A DNA stretch of 64,000 nt from Progne subis subis. Lineage: Eukaryota > Chordata > Aves > Passeriformes > Hirundinidae. How positions within the stretch are numbered: position 1 is the first letter of the stretch; each line of letters opens with the position of its first letter. A model generated the notes under the pieces. The model searched no databases. It worked only from the letters and a program-made list of their open reading frames with translations, and was not told where the DNA came from. Positions 18,501 through 27,478 of the stretch are shown here, piece after piece. The position numbers were made by a program, and so were the translations under genes. The DNA lies in the NCBI GenBank assembly GCA_022316685.1, contig JAKJHU010000054.1:372001-436000 (forward strand), read 5' to 3'.

Positions 18501-21500
18501 ATGTATAGCACAGTTGCAGGCACAACTTCCCTTGATTATGGAATTTTGAAAGCCTGTTGTTACGAGACAGCAGTAGCTTGCAAACCTGAAATGCAGGCTG
18601 GTACAATTTAGAGGAACTTCTAAATAAAGCATTGCTGTGGCACCTGTGATTACCATAAGCTACCCAAGCTTGTCCTGTTCTTTGTTGTGAAAAGAAACTT
18701 GCTCTCAAATATTTTGAGTCATTTCAAACATCATTCAGACTCGTCCTACATATTCCTTATTTTTACGCCCTCGTTTCTCAGAGTATCTGTACGTTTGGAG
18801 CCTGGGGCAGTTGCTGTGTTATCTCAATGTTCATGCATGTTTTTACAGGGTTTTAGGAGAAAGTATCATTTCCTGTAAGAAGCCAACTAACCCACTGAAA
18901 TGTCCTTCTCCCCTTCATTTTACTCCTCTTTCAGAAAGCCCTGAAACTGATCTGTGCTGAATGGAGTTCAAATTAAGGAAACCTTGGTTGTAAAACACAT
19001 TAACAGAGCTGTAAAATGAAGCTTGAATATGATTGCCTCCTTTTATTAATATGTATCTCACAGTCTTTGAACTCTGAGTAGATTTTGCACAGCATTCTTA
19101 GCTTTTGGCAACTTGTTTCTCTGCTCATTTCGCTTTTTACCTTATATTTTTGCAGTGAGAAGAAAAGAAAGCCAGCTTGGACTGATAGAATTCTGTGGAA
19201 AGTGAAAAATATGTGTGAGGTTGCATCAAAAGAAAGCGAATTCCCTGAAGAAGAGAACTCAATTTCTGTTTCTCTGAGTAACTATATCAGTCACATGAGC
19301 TATGGCATCAGTGATCACAAACCTGTCACAGGAACTTTCAAGCTCGAGGTGTGCTGTCCCAGTTATGTTGTTAAAAAAAAAAGTTTGTTTTACTCAGTGT
19401 TGCCTTACAGTAGCTGATTTCCTAAACTGTAGTCTGTGTTTCATTCTGATCATAGTGAAGGCAATAAATTGCTTTCAGGTTATTTCCAGTCAGTTAAAGA
19501 GTCCCACTCTGCAGTTGTGGCAGAGAATAACTTGAAAATAATAACTGAAAGAATAACAGGCTTGACTGAATTTAAACTCTTGGTTTTTTGTGTAGATGAA
19601 GCCTCTTGTCTTAGATCCCTTGGTCACACTGAACGCTGAGGGTGAGTGGAGTGCAGAGCACGATGTTCTCATCCGCTACTCCGCGGCGAGTGAGTTCCCC
19701 AGCAGTGCTTGGGACTGGATTGGGCTCTTCCAGGTAATGCTCCCTCCTTGTGGCCCTTTAGCAAAGATGGGGAATATGACTGCAGGAGGTCATTGGGAGT
19801 GATTCTTGCTAGTGAGGAGCTCTGTGAAATAGTTGTGTCCTTGATTCCATTAGTTTCTGTGTGTTGACAGTTTAGCTCTACAGTGTGTGAGTTCTTCCAC
19901 ACCCTTTGAATTCTCTGCTAAGATAATCTGGTTGTTTATTGAAGGAAAATTGCAGAAGTGAAGTTGCAGAAGCTGTGGAAAAGAGTTTATACAACAAAAA
20001 GAAAGGACAAAAATAAAAGTCAAGGGAAGGGGAGAGAACAGAGCAGTCCCGCTCTCTCAAAAACAAAAGATGTGTGGATGCCCCCAAAACGTTTTGATCC
20101 TAAGAGTGTTTTAATTACGTCAGTGAAACAGTAAACATCTCTCACAACTTTGTTTTTCATGCAGTATGGTTTTTGTTTCCAGGAAGCTGATGGTTTGTAT
20201 CTTTCTCTGCAGGTGACTTTCAGGCATGTGAAGGATTATGTTACTTATGCTTGGGTGGAAGACGATGAAATTTCTTCCAACAGAGACAGCAAACAAGTAA
20301 GTCAGTTTTCTTTATTTCTGTATTTCTTTATAATGTAGTTTCTCCTAGAGTAGCATTGGAGGTCTGTTCTGTATCCTCTTCCCAGTTGAAGCTAATTTGG
20401 AACAATATTATTGTTTAAAATCCCTCTTCCTAATTCTTCCTATTGAATGTTTTGATCCCTCTTTAAAAACCGCTGTCTGTTGCAAAGCTTTCTAGTAGTG
20501 ATTACCTAAAGTGATATAAACCAAACAACTAAAACTTACTTTGATGCAAATGCTAAATATGCAGATATACTGATCTGAGCAAACAGAAGTTGAAATTGGG
20601 ATCAGTGACTCCTGGGACAGAAGCAGACCAAGCTTGTGGATTGCTTTGCTGCTGCCACCAGGAGGCAGCTCCGCTCCCTCTGCTGCTCCGTGGCTTTGTC
20701 CCTTCTTTTCCAACCACTCTGGGTCTCTTCTCCTTTGTCACTGAACCGAGCCAGCTTGCTGACACGGAGAAGGATATTCCTTCTCCTCCCTGATTTAATT
20801 TTCAGATGGTTTCCTGAGTTATTTCTGTCCCCATCCGTTTTAGCTTACGTTTTAAAACGTGCTTATAAATAGCAAATACTGATTTTGATGGTGACCTGAA
20901 GGGGGTTTTTTTGTAAACTTCTTTTTCTGTGGAAATTGCTGATTGCCTGTTCTTATTCTTGCCAGGTTTACATGAGTGCTTCAGAAATACCTAGGATGGG
21001 AGGAGAATTTTTGCTTTGTTATTATAGCAATAACTTGCAGTCAATAGTTGGCATCAGTGAAACATTTCAGGTAATACAATATTACTTCTTTTGTTTTCAT
21101 ATGCATCTGAACACAGCTGTGTTAATCCTTGCAAAGGTGGCAGCAGAAGGAATTTTAAAAAGGGTATGTCCTGGCTATAAAGAATTTGCTGATGTGCTGA
21201 ACTGTGCTGTTACAACATCACACAGCAGTAGAACAAGATAGATTTCTCTCCCTCATTGTTCACTTTGGAACTTTAAGCTCCCTGTTAGGTCCCCAGTTTC
21301 TGTAAAGATGACAAATCAAGTGCTGCCAAAATTCTGGCAGGTTGTAAGTGAGCTCTCTGTGCTCCATTCAGTGATTTGCATCTGACTTTCCTGTAAATTG
21401 TCACTTGAATCTGGGAAGGATGGGACAGTTGGACTCAAGTTATTTCATTTACAGGCTCTGTTTAATTACTGCAGGCGTGACTTAACCTGCCCAAACAAGA

Positions 21501-22154
21501 TGAATTCACCGAGCATTGCTGCTTCTACACAAGCACTGTTTTTTCCAGAATAATTTTGTTTGTGCATAATTTTCCATGCTGTCATAGCTGTGCTCATGTG
21601 CTGGGAAACCACTGAAATAGGAATTCTTCATTGTTGATGATGAGGATGAAGGGGTTTTAGAAGACTGTGAAACCTCAGTGCCTTAGGGAATATAATAATG
21701 AAAGTTCCTGGGCTGGCTGGTATCTCATTCCTATTTTACACTATTTTATATATATATATTTTAGGTGTTCTGTTCCTATTTTTTCTCTCTATGGGTGAGA
21801 AACATGGCAGAGTGGAGTATTTGTGTTGTTTCTGAGCTCAGTATCTATCAGACATTCTGCAGGATGGTTGTATTTAATGTTTTGATATCACTATAGTGGA
21901 TTTTTACTAGATTTTTTTTTTAATCTTCCCAATTTTTAGCAAGCATGACAGCCTTCTTTATATAATGGTTTGGATAATACAGAACAACACAGTGCTTTTG
22001 AATTGTTAATTTGTTTTTTATCCTGTTTTTCTCCTAGATTCAGCCTAGCCAAACACCAATAGAAAAGGATCTGCCAGAGGGAGAGAGCAGTTGGCTGCAG
22101 AAACCTGACAATCCAGAATTGGGTGGCAATTCTGAAAAAAGAAAGGGCATTTAA
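9511..22154 (+). CDS. INPP5K: INPP5K (SKIP), inositol polyphosphate 5-phosphatase K, 12 exons
   Basis: Join of 9511-9545, 11620-11727, 12336-12444, 14945-15061, 15367-15539, 16132-16243, 16756-16865, 19156-19348, 19596-19733, 20213-20296, 20966-21070 and 22038-22154. This is 1,401 nt, or 466 residues, against 448 in human. The enzyme removes the 5-phosphate from PI(4,5)P2 and PI(3,4,5)P3. It acts at the ER and plasma-membrane ruffles and dampens insulin/AKT signalling; human mutations cause a muscular dystrophy with cataract. The 5-phosphatase domain carries WNVG (residues 18-21), the metal-binding QE pair (50-51), NCHLP (144-148), WFGDLNFR (185-192), PAWTDRIL (261-268) and SDHKP (307-311). 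The C-terminal SKICH domain (about 325-440) includes WDWIGLF and EFLLCYYSN. The start has a strong Kozak context (G at -3, G at +4). All junctions keep phase. Confidence 0.95.
9546..11619 (+). other. INPP5K: INPP5K intron 1
   Basis: A 2.07-kb intron from gtgagt to tttttag. It is AT-rich apart from a GC-richer coding-like island at 11160-11441, annotated separately. An acceptor-like pyrimidine tract with cag ends at 11038. Confidence 0.8.
11167..11441 (+). CDS. INPP5K: Candidate alternative first coding exon of INPP5K (Ser-rich N-terminus)
   Basis: The ATG at 11167 opens 91 codons plus two bases up to a possible donor (cag|gttttg) at 11442. The next INPP5K exon starts with one base, so the join completes Arg and continues LHLVTWNVG in frame. 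This would give a protein of about 546 residues. The peptide has a Ser/Leu-rich start ([17 protein letters not shown]), a basic stretch ([12 protein letters not shown]), an acidic patch ([12 protein letters not shown]) and an amphipathic end ([16 protein letters not shown]). G and C dominate third codon positions, unlike the surrounding intron. A stop lies upstream in frame at 11125-11127, so this must be a start exon. An acceptor-like tract ends at 11038, so a non-coding exon could lie further upstream. The donor is weak. I do not recognise the peptide family. Confidence 0.55.
11620..11727 (+). CDS. INPP5K: INPP5K coding exon 2 (WNVG motif)
   Basis: 108 bases, phase 2 to phase 2. It encodes [17 protein letters not shown] and then [17 protein letters not shown], the first strand of the 5-phosphatase fold. 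Confidence 0.95.
11728..12335 (+). other. INPP5K: INPP5K intron 2
   Basis: A 608-bp gt-ag intron with no recognised element. Confidence 0.85.
12336..12444 (+). CDS. INPP5K: INPP5K coding exon 3 (catalytic Gln-Glu)
   Basis: 109 bases. It starts with the base that completes Gly and ends in phase 0 at gtaaat. LQEVNS carries the metal-coordinating Glu. Confidence 0.95.
12445..14944 (+). other. INPP5K: INPP5K intron 3
   Basis: 2.5 kb, the longest INPP5K intron, strongly AT-rich in places. It contains an imperfect ttagttag repeat near 14710-14740 and an A/C-rich tract near 14300-14335. Short ORFs here lack any family signature. Confidence 0.8.
14945..15061 (+). CDS. INPP5K: INPP5K coding exon 4
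   Basis: 39 codons, phase 0. It encodes [20 protein letters not shown] and then the segment ending TGLYGYW, conserved in 5-phosphatases. An alternative cag three codons downstream would drop LSS. Confidence 0.95.
15062..15366 (+). other. INPP5K: INPP5K intron 4
   Basis: A 305-bp gt-ag intron with no other element seen. Confidence 0.85.
15367..15539 (+). CDS. INPP5K: INPP5K coding exon 5 (GNKGG, NCHLP)
   Basis: 173 bases, phase 0 to phase 2, donor gtgagt. It encodes [19 protein letters not shown] and [10 protein letters not shown], core 5-phosphatase motifs. Confidence 0.96.
15540..16131 (+). other. INPP5K: INPP5K intron 5
   Basis: A 592-bp AT-rich gt-ag intron with nothing else recognised. 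Confidence 0.85.
16132..16243 (+). CDS. INPP5K: INPP5K coding exon 6 (WFGDLNFR)
   Basis: 112 bases, phase 2 to phase 0. It encodes [16 protein letters not shown] and LLWEKDQ. The GDxNFR motif is a catalytic signature of inositol 5-phosphatases. Confidence 0.97.
16244..16755 (+). other. INPP5K: INPP5K intron 6
   Basis: A 512-bp gt-ag intron with nothing else recognised. Confidence 0.85.
16756..16865 (+). CDS. INPP5K: INPP5K coding exon 7
   Basis: 110 bases ending in phase 2 at gtaaaa. It encodes [17 protein letters not shown] and PTYKFD, the conserved YKFD element before the PAWTD motif. Confidence 0.95.
16866..19155 (+). other. INPP5K: INPP5K intron 7
   Basis: A 2.29-kb intron. No interspersed repeat or exon recognised. 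ORFs on the minus strand near 18295-18708 look like chance openings. Confidence 0.8.
19156..19348 (+). CDS. INPP5K: INPP5K coding exon 8 ([13 protein letters not shown])
   Basis: 193 bases, phase 2 to phase 0. It encodes [17 protein letters not shown] and [13 protein letters not shown]. As in human INPP5K, Thr replaces the Cys found in most family members (PxWCDRxL). Confidence 0.97.
19596..19733 (+). CDS. INPP5K: INPP5K coding exon 9 (start of SKICH domain)
   Basis: 46 codons, phase 0. It links the phosphatase domain (KPLVLDPLV) to the SKICH domain ([13 protein letters not shown]). The SKICH domain directs the enzyme to membranes and partner proteins. Confidence 0.95.
19734..20212 (+). other. 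INPP5K: INPP5K intron 9
   Basis: A 479-bp gt-ag intron with nothing else recognised. Confidence 0.85.
20213..20296 (+). CDS. INPP5K: INPP5K coding exon 10
   Basis: 28 codons, phase 0. It encodes [19 protein letters not shown] in the SKICH domain. Perfect gtaagt donor. Confidence 0.95.
20297..20965 (+). other. INPP5K: INPP5K intron 10 with CTCF-like motif
   Basis: A 669-bp intron with a CTCF-like sequence at 20655-20668. Otherwise nothing recognised. Confidence 0.8.
20655..20668 (+). promoter_or_regulatory. CTCF-like motif in INPP5K intron 10
   Basis: CCACCAGGAGGCAG fits the core CTCF consensus on the + strand, the same orientation as the promoter motif at 9332. Binding is inferred. Confidence 0.5.
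20966..21070 (+). CDS. INPP5K: INPP5K coding exon 11
   Basis: 35 codons, phase 0. It encodes [20 protein letters not shown] and [15 protein letters not shown], matching the end of the human SKICH domain. Confidence 0.96.
21071..22037 (+). other. INPP5K: INPP5K last intron
   Basis: A 967-bp gt-ag intron with a short TA repeat near 21750. No other element was seen. Confidence 0.8.
22038..22154 (+). CDS. INPP5K: INPP5K terminal coding exon
   Basis: 38 codons and TAA. It encodes [18 protein letters not shown] and a divergent tail ending SEKRKGI. It is longer than the human tail, as the low constraint of this end allows. Confidence 0.9.
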   Translation: MQPSQTPIEKDLPEGESSWLQKPDNPELGGNSEKRKGI

Positions 22155-24520
22155 TGGTCCTGCTTCAGCAGTCAGATGATTCTTTATGTCTTAGTGATTG
22201 TAAGCTTTTTGCTCTTAGAAGATGGAGTAAGACAGGTAGGATTGCTCAGAACCTTTGGAAGCTCATAGAAGATAATTTATTGTGGAAATGGATATTTTTA
22301 TTCTGGGGAGAGTAACTCTCTTGCACTGGATGAGAACTGTAAAATAGCACTTAAGGAATGCTGTATGTTTTCAGGTGATAGACATTTCTAACGCAATGAT
22401 TTAACCTAAGGAAGTTGCAATGTTTGATAGGTTTTCAGGCTTGTTCCTTTTTTTGTAGAGGATGTTTTATTTACAATGCAATATTTACTATGCTGTAACC
22501 ATTTAATGATTCCCAAATTTTGAGTTTAAATGAAGTTATTTAAAAATTATTTATTAGGTACAGCTAATTAGTTTGTTTTGAAATTCTATTTGACTTTCAA
22601 ATGTAAGCTAATTACCTTTTGGGAAACACCAATGACAGCAGGTCACATCTGCTGACACACAAAACAAAATCTTTGGAGTGTGTAAAGTCTCCTTTGGTAG
22701 ATCCTTCTCTTCATGCCTTACTGAGAACTCTTTGTAGGGTTTTCCATTTCTGATTCTTCCAAATTGAAATACATTTATCAAAATGCACTATTCCTGATTT
22801 TTTTAAATTCTTCTTTTATAAAACAATTAAGCAATTTGCTTATTGCCTTTCTCCTCCTCATTAAAAATGGTAAAATAAACCCATTTTTATACCAGTCCCT
22901 GGCTTGGAGCGAGCCAGGATCCCACAACTTTGGAAGGAAATTGCAGAAGTTGAGAAATGCTTTAGCATAGATGAGCAGCCTCATGGTTGATGATTTGGTA
23001 TAATCTTAAAAAAATTGTAAATCTCTTCAATTTATAGCAATCAGTCTGCAACTTTCTGTTTTTCTAGAGGTGCTCAGACCTTTCTGTATCCTGTGCGCTT
23101 GAGGGTGGAGATGGAATAAGGAATTTCATGTACCTTTAGGAGCCTGAAAGGTAGTTAGCTTCTGAAAGGGTCTTGTTTCTTGATGAGGAGATGGAGATCT
23201 TAGGAAAGGGCACCAACATTCCACAGAATCTCAGACCGCAGCGCTGGGACAGAGCACTTGGAGCCTCCCGTGTTCTGTATCCACAGCTCCCTCCCAGGTG
23301 TGCTGGGCAGAGTTTAGTCGCTCCTCCCTGGCACAGGGATAGAAAAGAGCAGATTGGGTTCAAGTGGAAGAGCAAGGGGTGTTCATCCTGGAATTCTGCT
23401 TCAGAACTGAGTGGATTTCTTTTTGCTGTTTTTCTCAAAGCCTTCTTATTTTCGGGGTTGTTTTGAGATAGAAAGTTAACAGCTTGATAGGATATTTGTT
23501 TTGCTTTTATCATTCACTGTATAAAATCCTTTGAGGTCCAGGTGTCTTTGTGTCCTGTTGAAGCTCTGACATAGGTTTCTGGTTAGGTAGTTGCAGTGGG
23601 CTTTAGGAACACTTGGCCTCTGTAGGTTTTAGTTGTATCTCAGCTTGATGCTTGGTGTTGGGAACTGTTCCCAGTTGTGAGTAGTGAGGGCAGGTTCAGA
23701 GGATACTGTGTTCATTGCATGGATTAACACTGCCTCGAGATTTACAGTTTGTACATTCCTGTTACACTTTGGAACCATATTAGAAACAGTTTTCCCATTT
23801 ATACTGGTCTGCCAAGAATTTGTTTTGCACTGAATCTTTCAGATATGTGACTTCTCATGGCAATTAGGGCATCAGACAAATCCCTGCTTTGAACTGCAGT
23901 ACCTTCTGCAGTTCCTGAGTTGTGCTCTGTCTCTGGTTTCACTGGTGTAACTCTGACCATTCTCCATGCAAGGAGATTCTGTGGAGAGCCCGAAGAACAG
24001 TGGGCTTTGAATTCCAGACCACAGCTGGAGATTTACTGTGGACCAAGATCCAGTTTCTTCTAAGCAGGGTGCATCTGCTGGGCAGGAGCAGCTCAGTGGG
24101 AGCCATGCAGCTTCTTTGCAGGGGCAAGACACTCGAGATCCTTTGTGTTTGTGGGAGCTGAGAACCCTCTGTCACTGGACACAGAAGCTGCATTTTGTAA
24201 ATTGATCCTTTGAACCACGAGACTTCCCGGAAAATGCCCCCAGGAGCTGGGATTGGAACTGCTTGTGTGTAAGGAGGATGCTGCACAGAACTCTGCACTT
24301 CTCTCTTCAGTGTTATGCACACAGAGGCACTTTTGTTTACTACTGTTACCTATGGTAGCTTTTCAAACTATTCCATGACCTGTAATGATGCAATTTCTGA
24401 TGAAATTTATCTTTTCTTAAAACACCTTTAATTGGATGTTATAATCACTGGAAATGTTTTTATACTCACGTGTTTTTCTTTTCATGTACCTCTAAAATAA
24501 ATCCTGGCAGTGAAGTGTTG
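22155..24520 (+). other. INPP5K: INPP5K 3' UTR (probable extent)
   Basis: About 2.37 kb from the stop to just after the AATAAA at 24496. It is AT-rich with no competing reading frame. The end is inferred from the hexamer and the GT-rich sequence that follows. Confidence 0.65.
24496..24501 (+). terminator. INPP5K: Polyadenylation signal of INPP5K
   Basis: Canonical AATAAA followed by a GT-rich stretch (gaagtgttgtgcatgg) about 20 bases on. Confidence 0.7.
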
Positions 24521-27264
24521 TGCATGGCCTCTGTTAATTTGAGAAGGAACGGACTGGTTTGGGTGGGAAGGATTAATTTGTAACCTTTCTGCAAGGGGCT
24601 TGTTTTGGTCATGTTTAATGCCTAGATGCTGATTTCCTTTTAGAAGGAAATCAGTTACAACCTATAGTAGGGCTTGGGCTGCAAGAGAAGAGCAAGGACA
24701 AATCTTATTTTTCCTTTGGACAAAGCAGATTCATCTTATTTTTCTCCCTATGTCAATGAATCCAGTATTAAATGCTCTTGTGGTTTTGCATTTTCTGTCC
24801 CTCTTCCCCATTGAGGTTTTGACACTTTCCTTGTAAAAATGCCCAGACCACTTGACATTGTTTCTTAATTTTTGAGAACAGGTTCTTCTAATTTCACTTT
24901 TTCACAGTGAATTTTTCATGGTGTGATTTCAGGTGTCTTTTGCCTTTATTAAGGATCTGCTAAGTTATGCTTCATATTTTAAATTTTGTATATTTTAATA
25001 TAAATTTGCACTCGATTTCCATCTAAGGATAGCTTTTCATAACTCCCTGCTGTTGGAGAATTAATTTTCAAATGAGAACTATATATCCCAAGGAATGTTG
25101 TCCAGTGTAGTCTCATTTAACTCCCATATATTTCTGATTGCTGGCTAACCTCAGGATGTGCAGTATATCATTGCACACAGATAGTACAGCTCTGTGTAAA
25201 CAGGAAATATTTCTAAGATGTCCTGCATGTTTGTGAGACCCTAAAAATACATTCTGATAAAGACCATTGTTTCTACTACCACTGCTTCCTTCTCTGCTCT
25301 TGGACACTGAGTGACACTCAGATGAACTTGTCTCAATTAATATACTGCAGTGGAAAGGCCAGTTGGACAAAGCTGGAATTAGGTTTTCCTTGAGAGAGGA
25401 AATGATACCTTTTTTGAGAGCTCTGTGTTGCTAACAGGAAACTTCCTGTGGTCCTTTCTGCCCCTGGATTTAGGGATTGCTGTTTGAACGTGATTGACAT
25501 GAAAGCAATTTCTGTTTAATGCACAGTTATTCTGGAAAATGATCTGCTCAGAAACTGCCCTGAACTTGTTTAATTGCTTCACTTTGAGGAACATCATGGA
25601 TCAGTGTTTGTACATCCCTCCTCCCTCGATTACAGTGGAAATTGTCATCTTCCACTTACAGGGTCTCTGCAATTAGAAAGAACATTGTGCAGCCTAGAAA
25701 GCAGCAAGAGAAATCTGTGTGGGAACAGCTGAACACAGGTTGGGAGAATTGCTGGAGTCAAACAGTGAAGTGTGAGATCTGAGAATGCAAACTGCCGAGA
25801 GGAAATGCAGAGGTGCAGAAAAAATCCAGGAAAGATGAACATAGGCACCACAGAAGGATGAAAAACAGAATAGCAAATGCTTTGACCTGCTAACCATGCT
25901 TAGAAACTGGCAGTTCTCAAGTACAGACATCAGCTCTGGTAGGGAATGTTTCAGCATCATTTGTCAAATTCCAGTTGCAGTGTAACTATGGTTTTATAGC
26001 TCAGGCTCATCAGAGACAGCGCTGTGCTCCTCTGTGCCCTTTTTTATTTTGTTCTTTAAATTTTTGTTTCTTCAGCTGCTTTCTGCTGTCTTAACCTTTT
26101 TTTTGTCCTCTTACCACTCGCTTGTAGCCCTTTTTCAGAAGGGTTTTTTTGCACCTAATTCTGGTATCTGCCTCACAGGAGCCATTCCACTAACACAGCT
26201 TTGGTGTTCTAACCTTTGTGATTCCTCTCCATAGAAAGGGGAGATAAATCAGGCTGGGAATTGCTCCTTGTTACTGAGGATAGGGTGGGTTTGTTTGGGG
26301 AAGTGACAATGTTGGGTTTTTAAATGTGATAAAATCTAATTTTTTTAGTAGAACTCTGTATTGGGAAGTAAGTGCTCGAGGAAACAATTGTTGGACTGGA
26401 ACAATCTTGTGTATAACGGCTAAGGAAGCATAAGAATAATTCCAGATATGAAACGCAGAACAGTCACAGGCCCTTTCTTTGCAGTTGCTGAACAGAACTG
26501 TGTTACCTGTCTCTGCTCTGGAGTGGCTCAGTGCTTGTTAATCTTTATTAATTAATCCTGTTAATGCTTTCTTGGCAAGCATTATCAAGTTGGTTTGTAG
26601 CAGAGTTGAAAATTCAAATTTGGCTTTTCCAAGAAGATTGAAGGAATTATCTCCCCAGCAGATCTTAAAATACCTGAAATTTAGACTGATTTATTTTTCC
26701 CCCAGTCATAGGCAGGATATCTGATATCTTTTTTGGAGGGTGATAGGTCTGGCCACTCCATTAATTGATAGCATGATCATTGTAAAGCTCTGTAATTGCA
26801 CTTAAACTAGCGTTCACCAGATTATTTTTCTCCTATTTGCAGGAATTTTCATGCAGTAACGTGCCAATTAATTTCCTTTGCCGTGATTAGTTAGCTACTC
26901 AAGGACTCAATTAATAATGATTCCGTTCTGCAGCAGTTTGCAGAACTTCCTGTAGTTACCATGGGAGCAATCAGGTTTTTCTGCTGCTTGCTCTTGGAGG
27001 CAAAGATGAAAGATCTTTTTCTGCACAAAATCTCTTGGTAGATTTTTGAAGTCCACCATGGGATTGTTTCGTGCCAACACCTCTGAAACAGCATCCGCAG
27101 CGACCTGACTTTCCTGAGCCCGGTGGGACAGAAATGGAACAGCAACAAAGTTGGAGGCAATAAACACAAACATAAATTTAGGCTTCTTGGAACTGTCGTG
27201 GCACATTGGAATGAGTGGAAACCAGTCTTGAACTTCATTGTTTCAGCTCACACCTAACACTTGG
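24521..27264. other. Intergenic region between INPP5K and MYO1C
   Basis: 2.7 kb, mainly AT-rich. No gene, CpG island or recognisable transposon. The short distance agrees with the close spacing of these genes in other vertebrates. Confidence 0.75.
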
Positions 27265-27272
27265 TATAAATA
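27265..27272 (+). promoter_or_regulatory. MYO1C: TATA box of the MYO1C isoform-A promoter
   Basis: Perfect TATAAATA, 139 bases before the isoform-A ATG. It predicts a start near 27295 and a leader of about 110 bases. There is no CpG island, which suggests a regulated rather than housekeeping promoter. Isoform A is tissue-restricted in mammals. Confidence 0.6.
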
Positions 27273-27403
27273 CAGAGGTTCATCTTTTCCTCTCGCAACA
27301 GGGCTCCGAACCAAAGACTACACTTAGTCAAGGTTGGCTGCTGCACACTGAAATCAGAACTGTCCATAAAGAATAGAGGGATTTACTGGCATTCCCTGGG
27401 AAA

Positions 27404-27478
27404 ATGGAACTGCAGATTGAACGTGTTCCTACAGGAGAAATCATCCGCGTGGTCGGGCGCAAGGCAGAGCGCAGGACT
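27404..27478 (+). CDS. MYO1C: MYO1C isoform-A-specific first exon
   Basis: 25 codons, [17 protein letters not shown] followed by GRKAERRT, then gtaagc at 27479. It matches the human isoform-A start as I recall it ([17 protein letters not shown]); the [10 protein letters not shown] core is identical. Joined to the ten codons before the shared Met, it adds exactly 35 residues, the same as in mammals. Strong Kozak context (A at -3, G at +4). Phase 0 donor. Confidence 0.88.
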
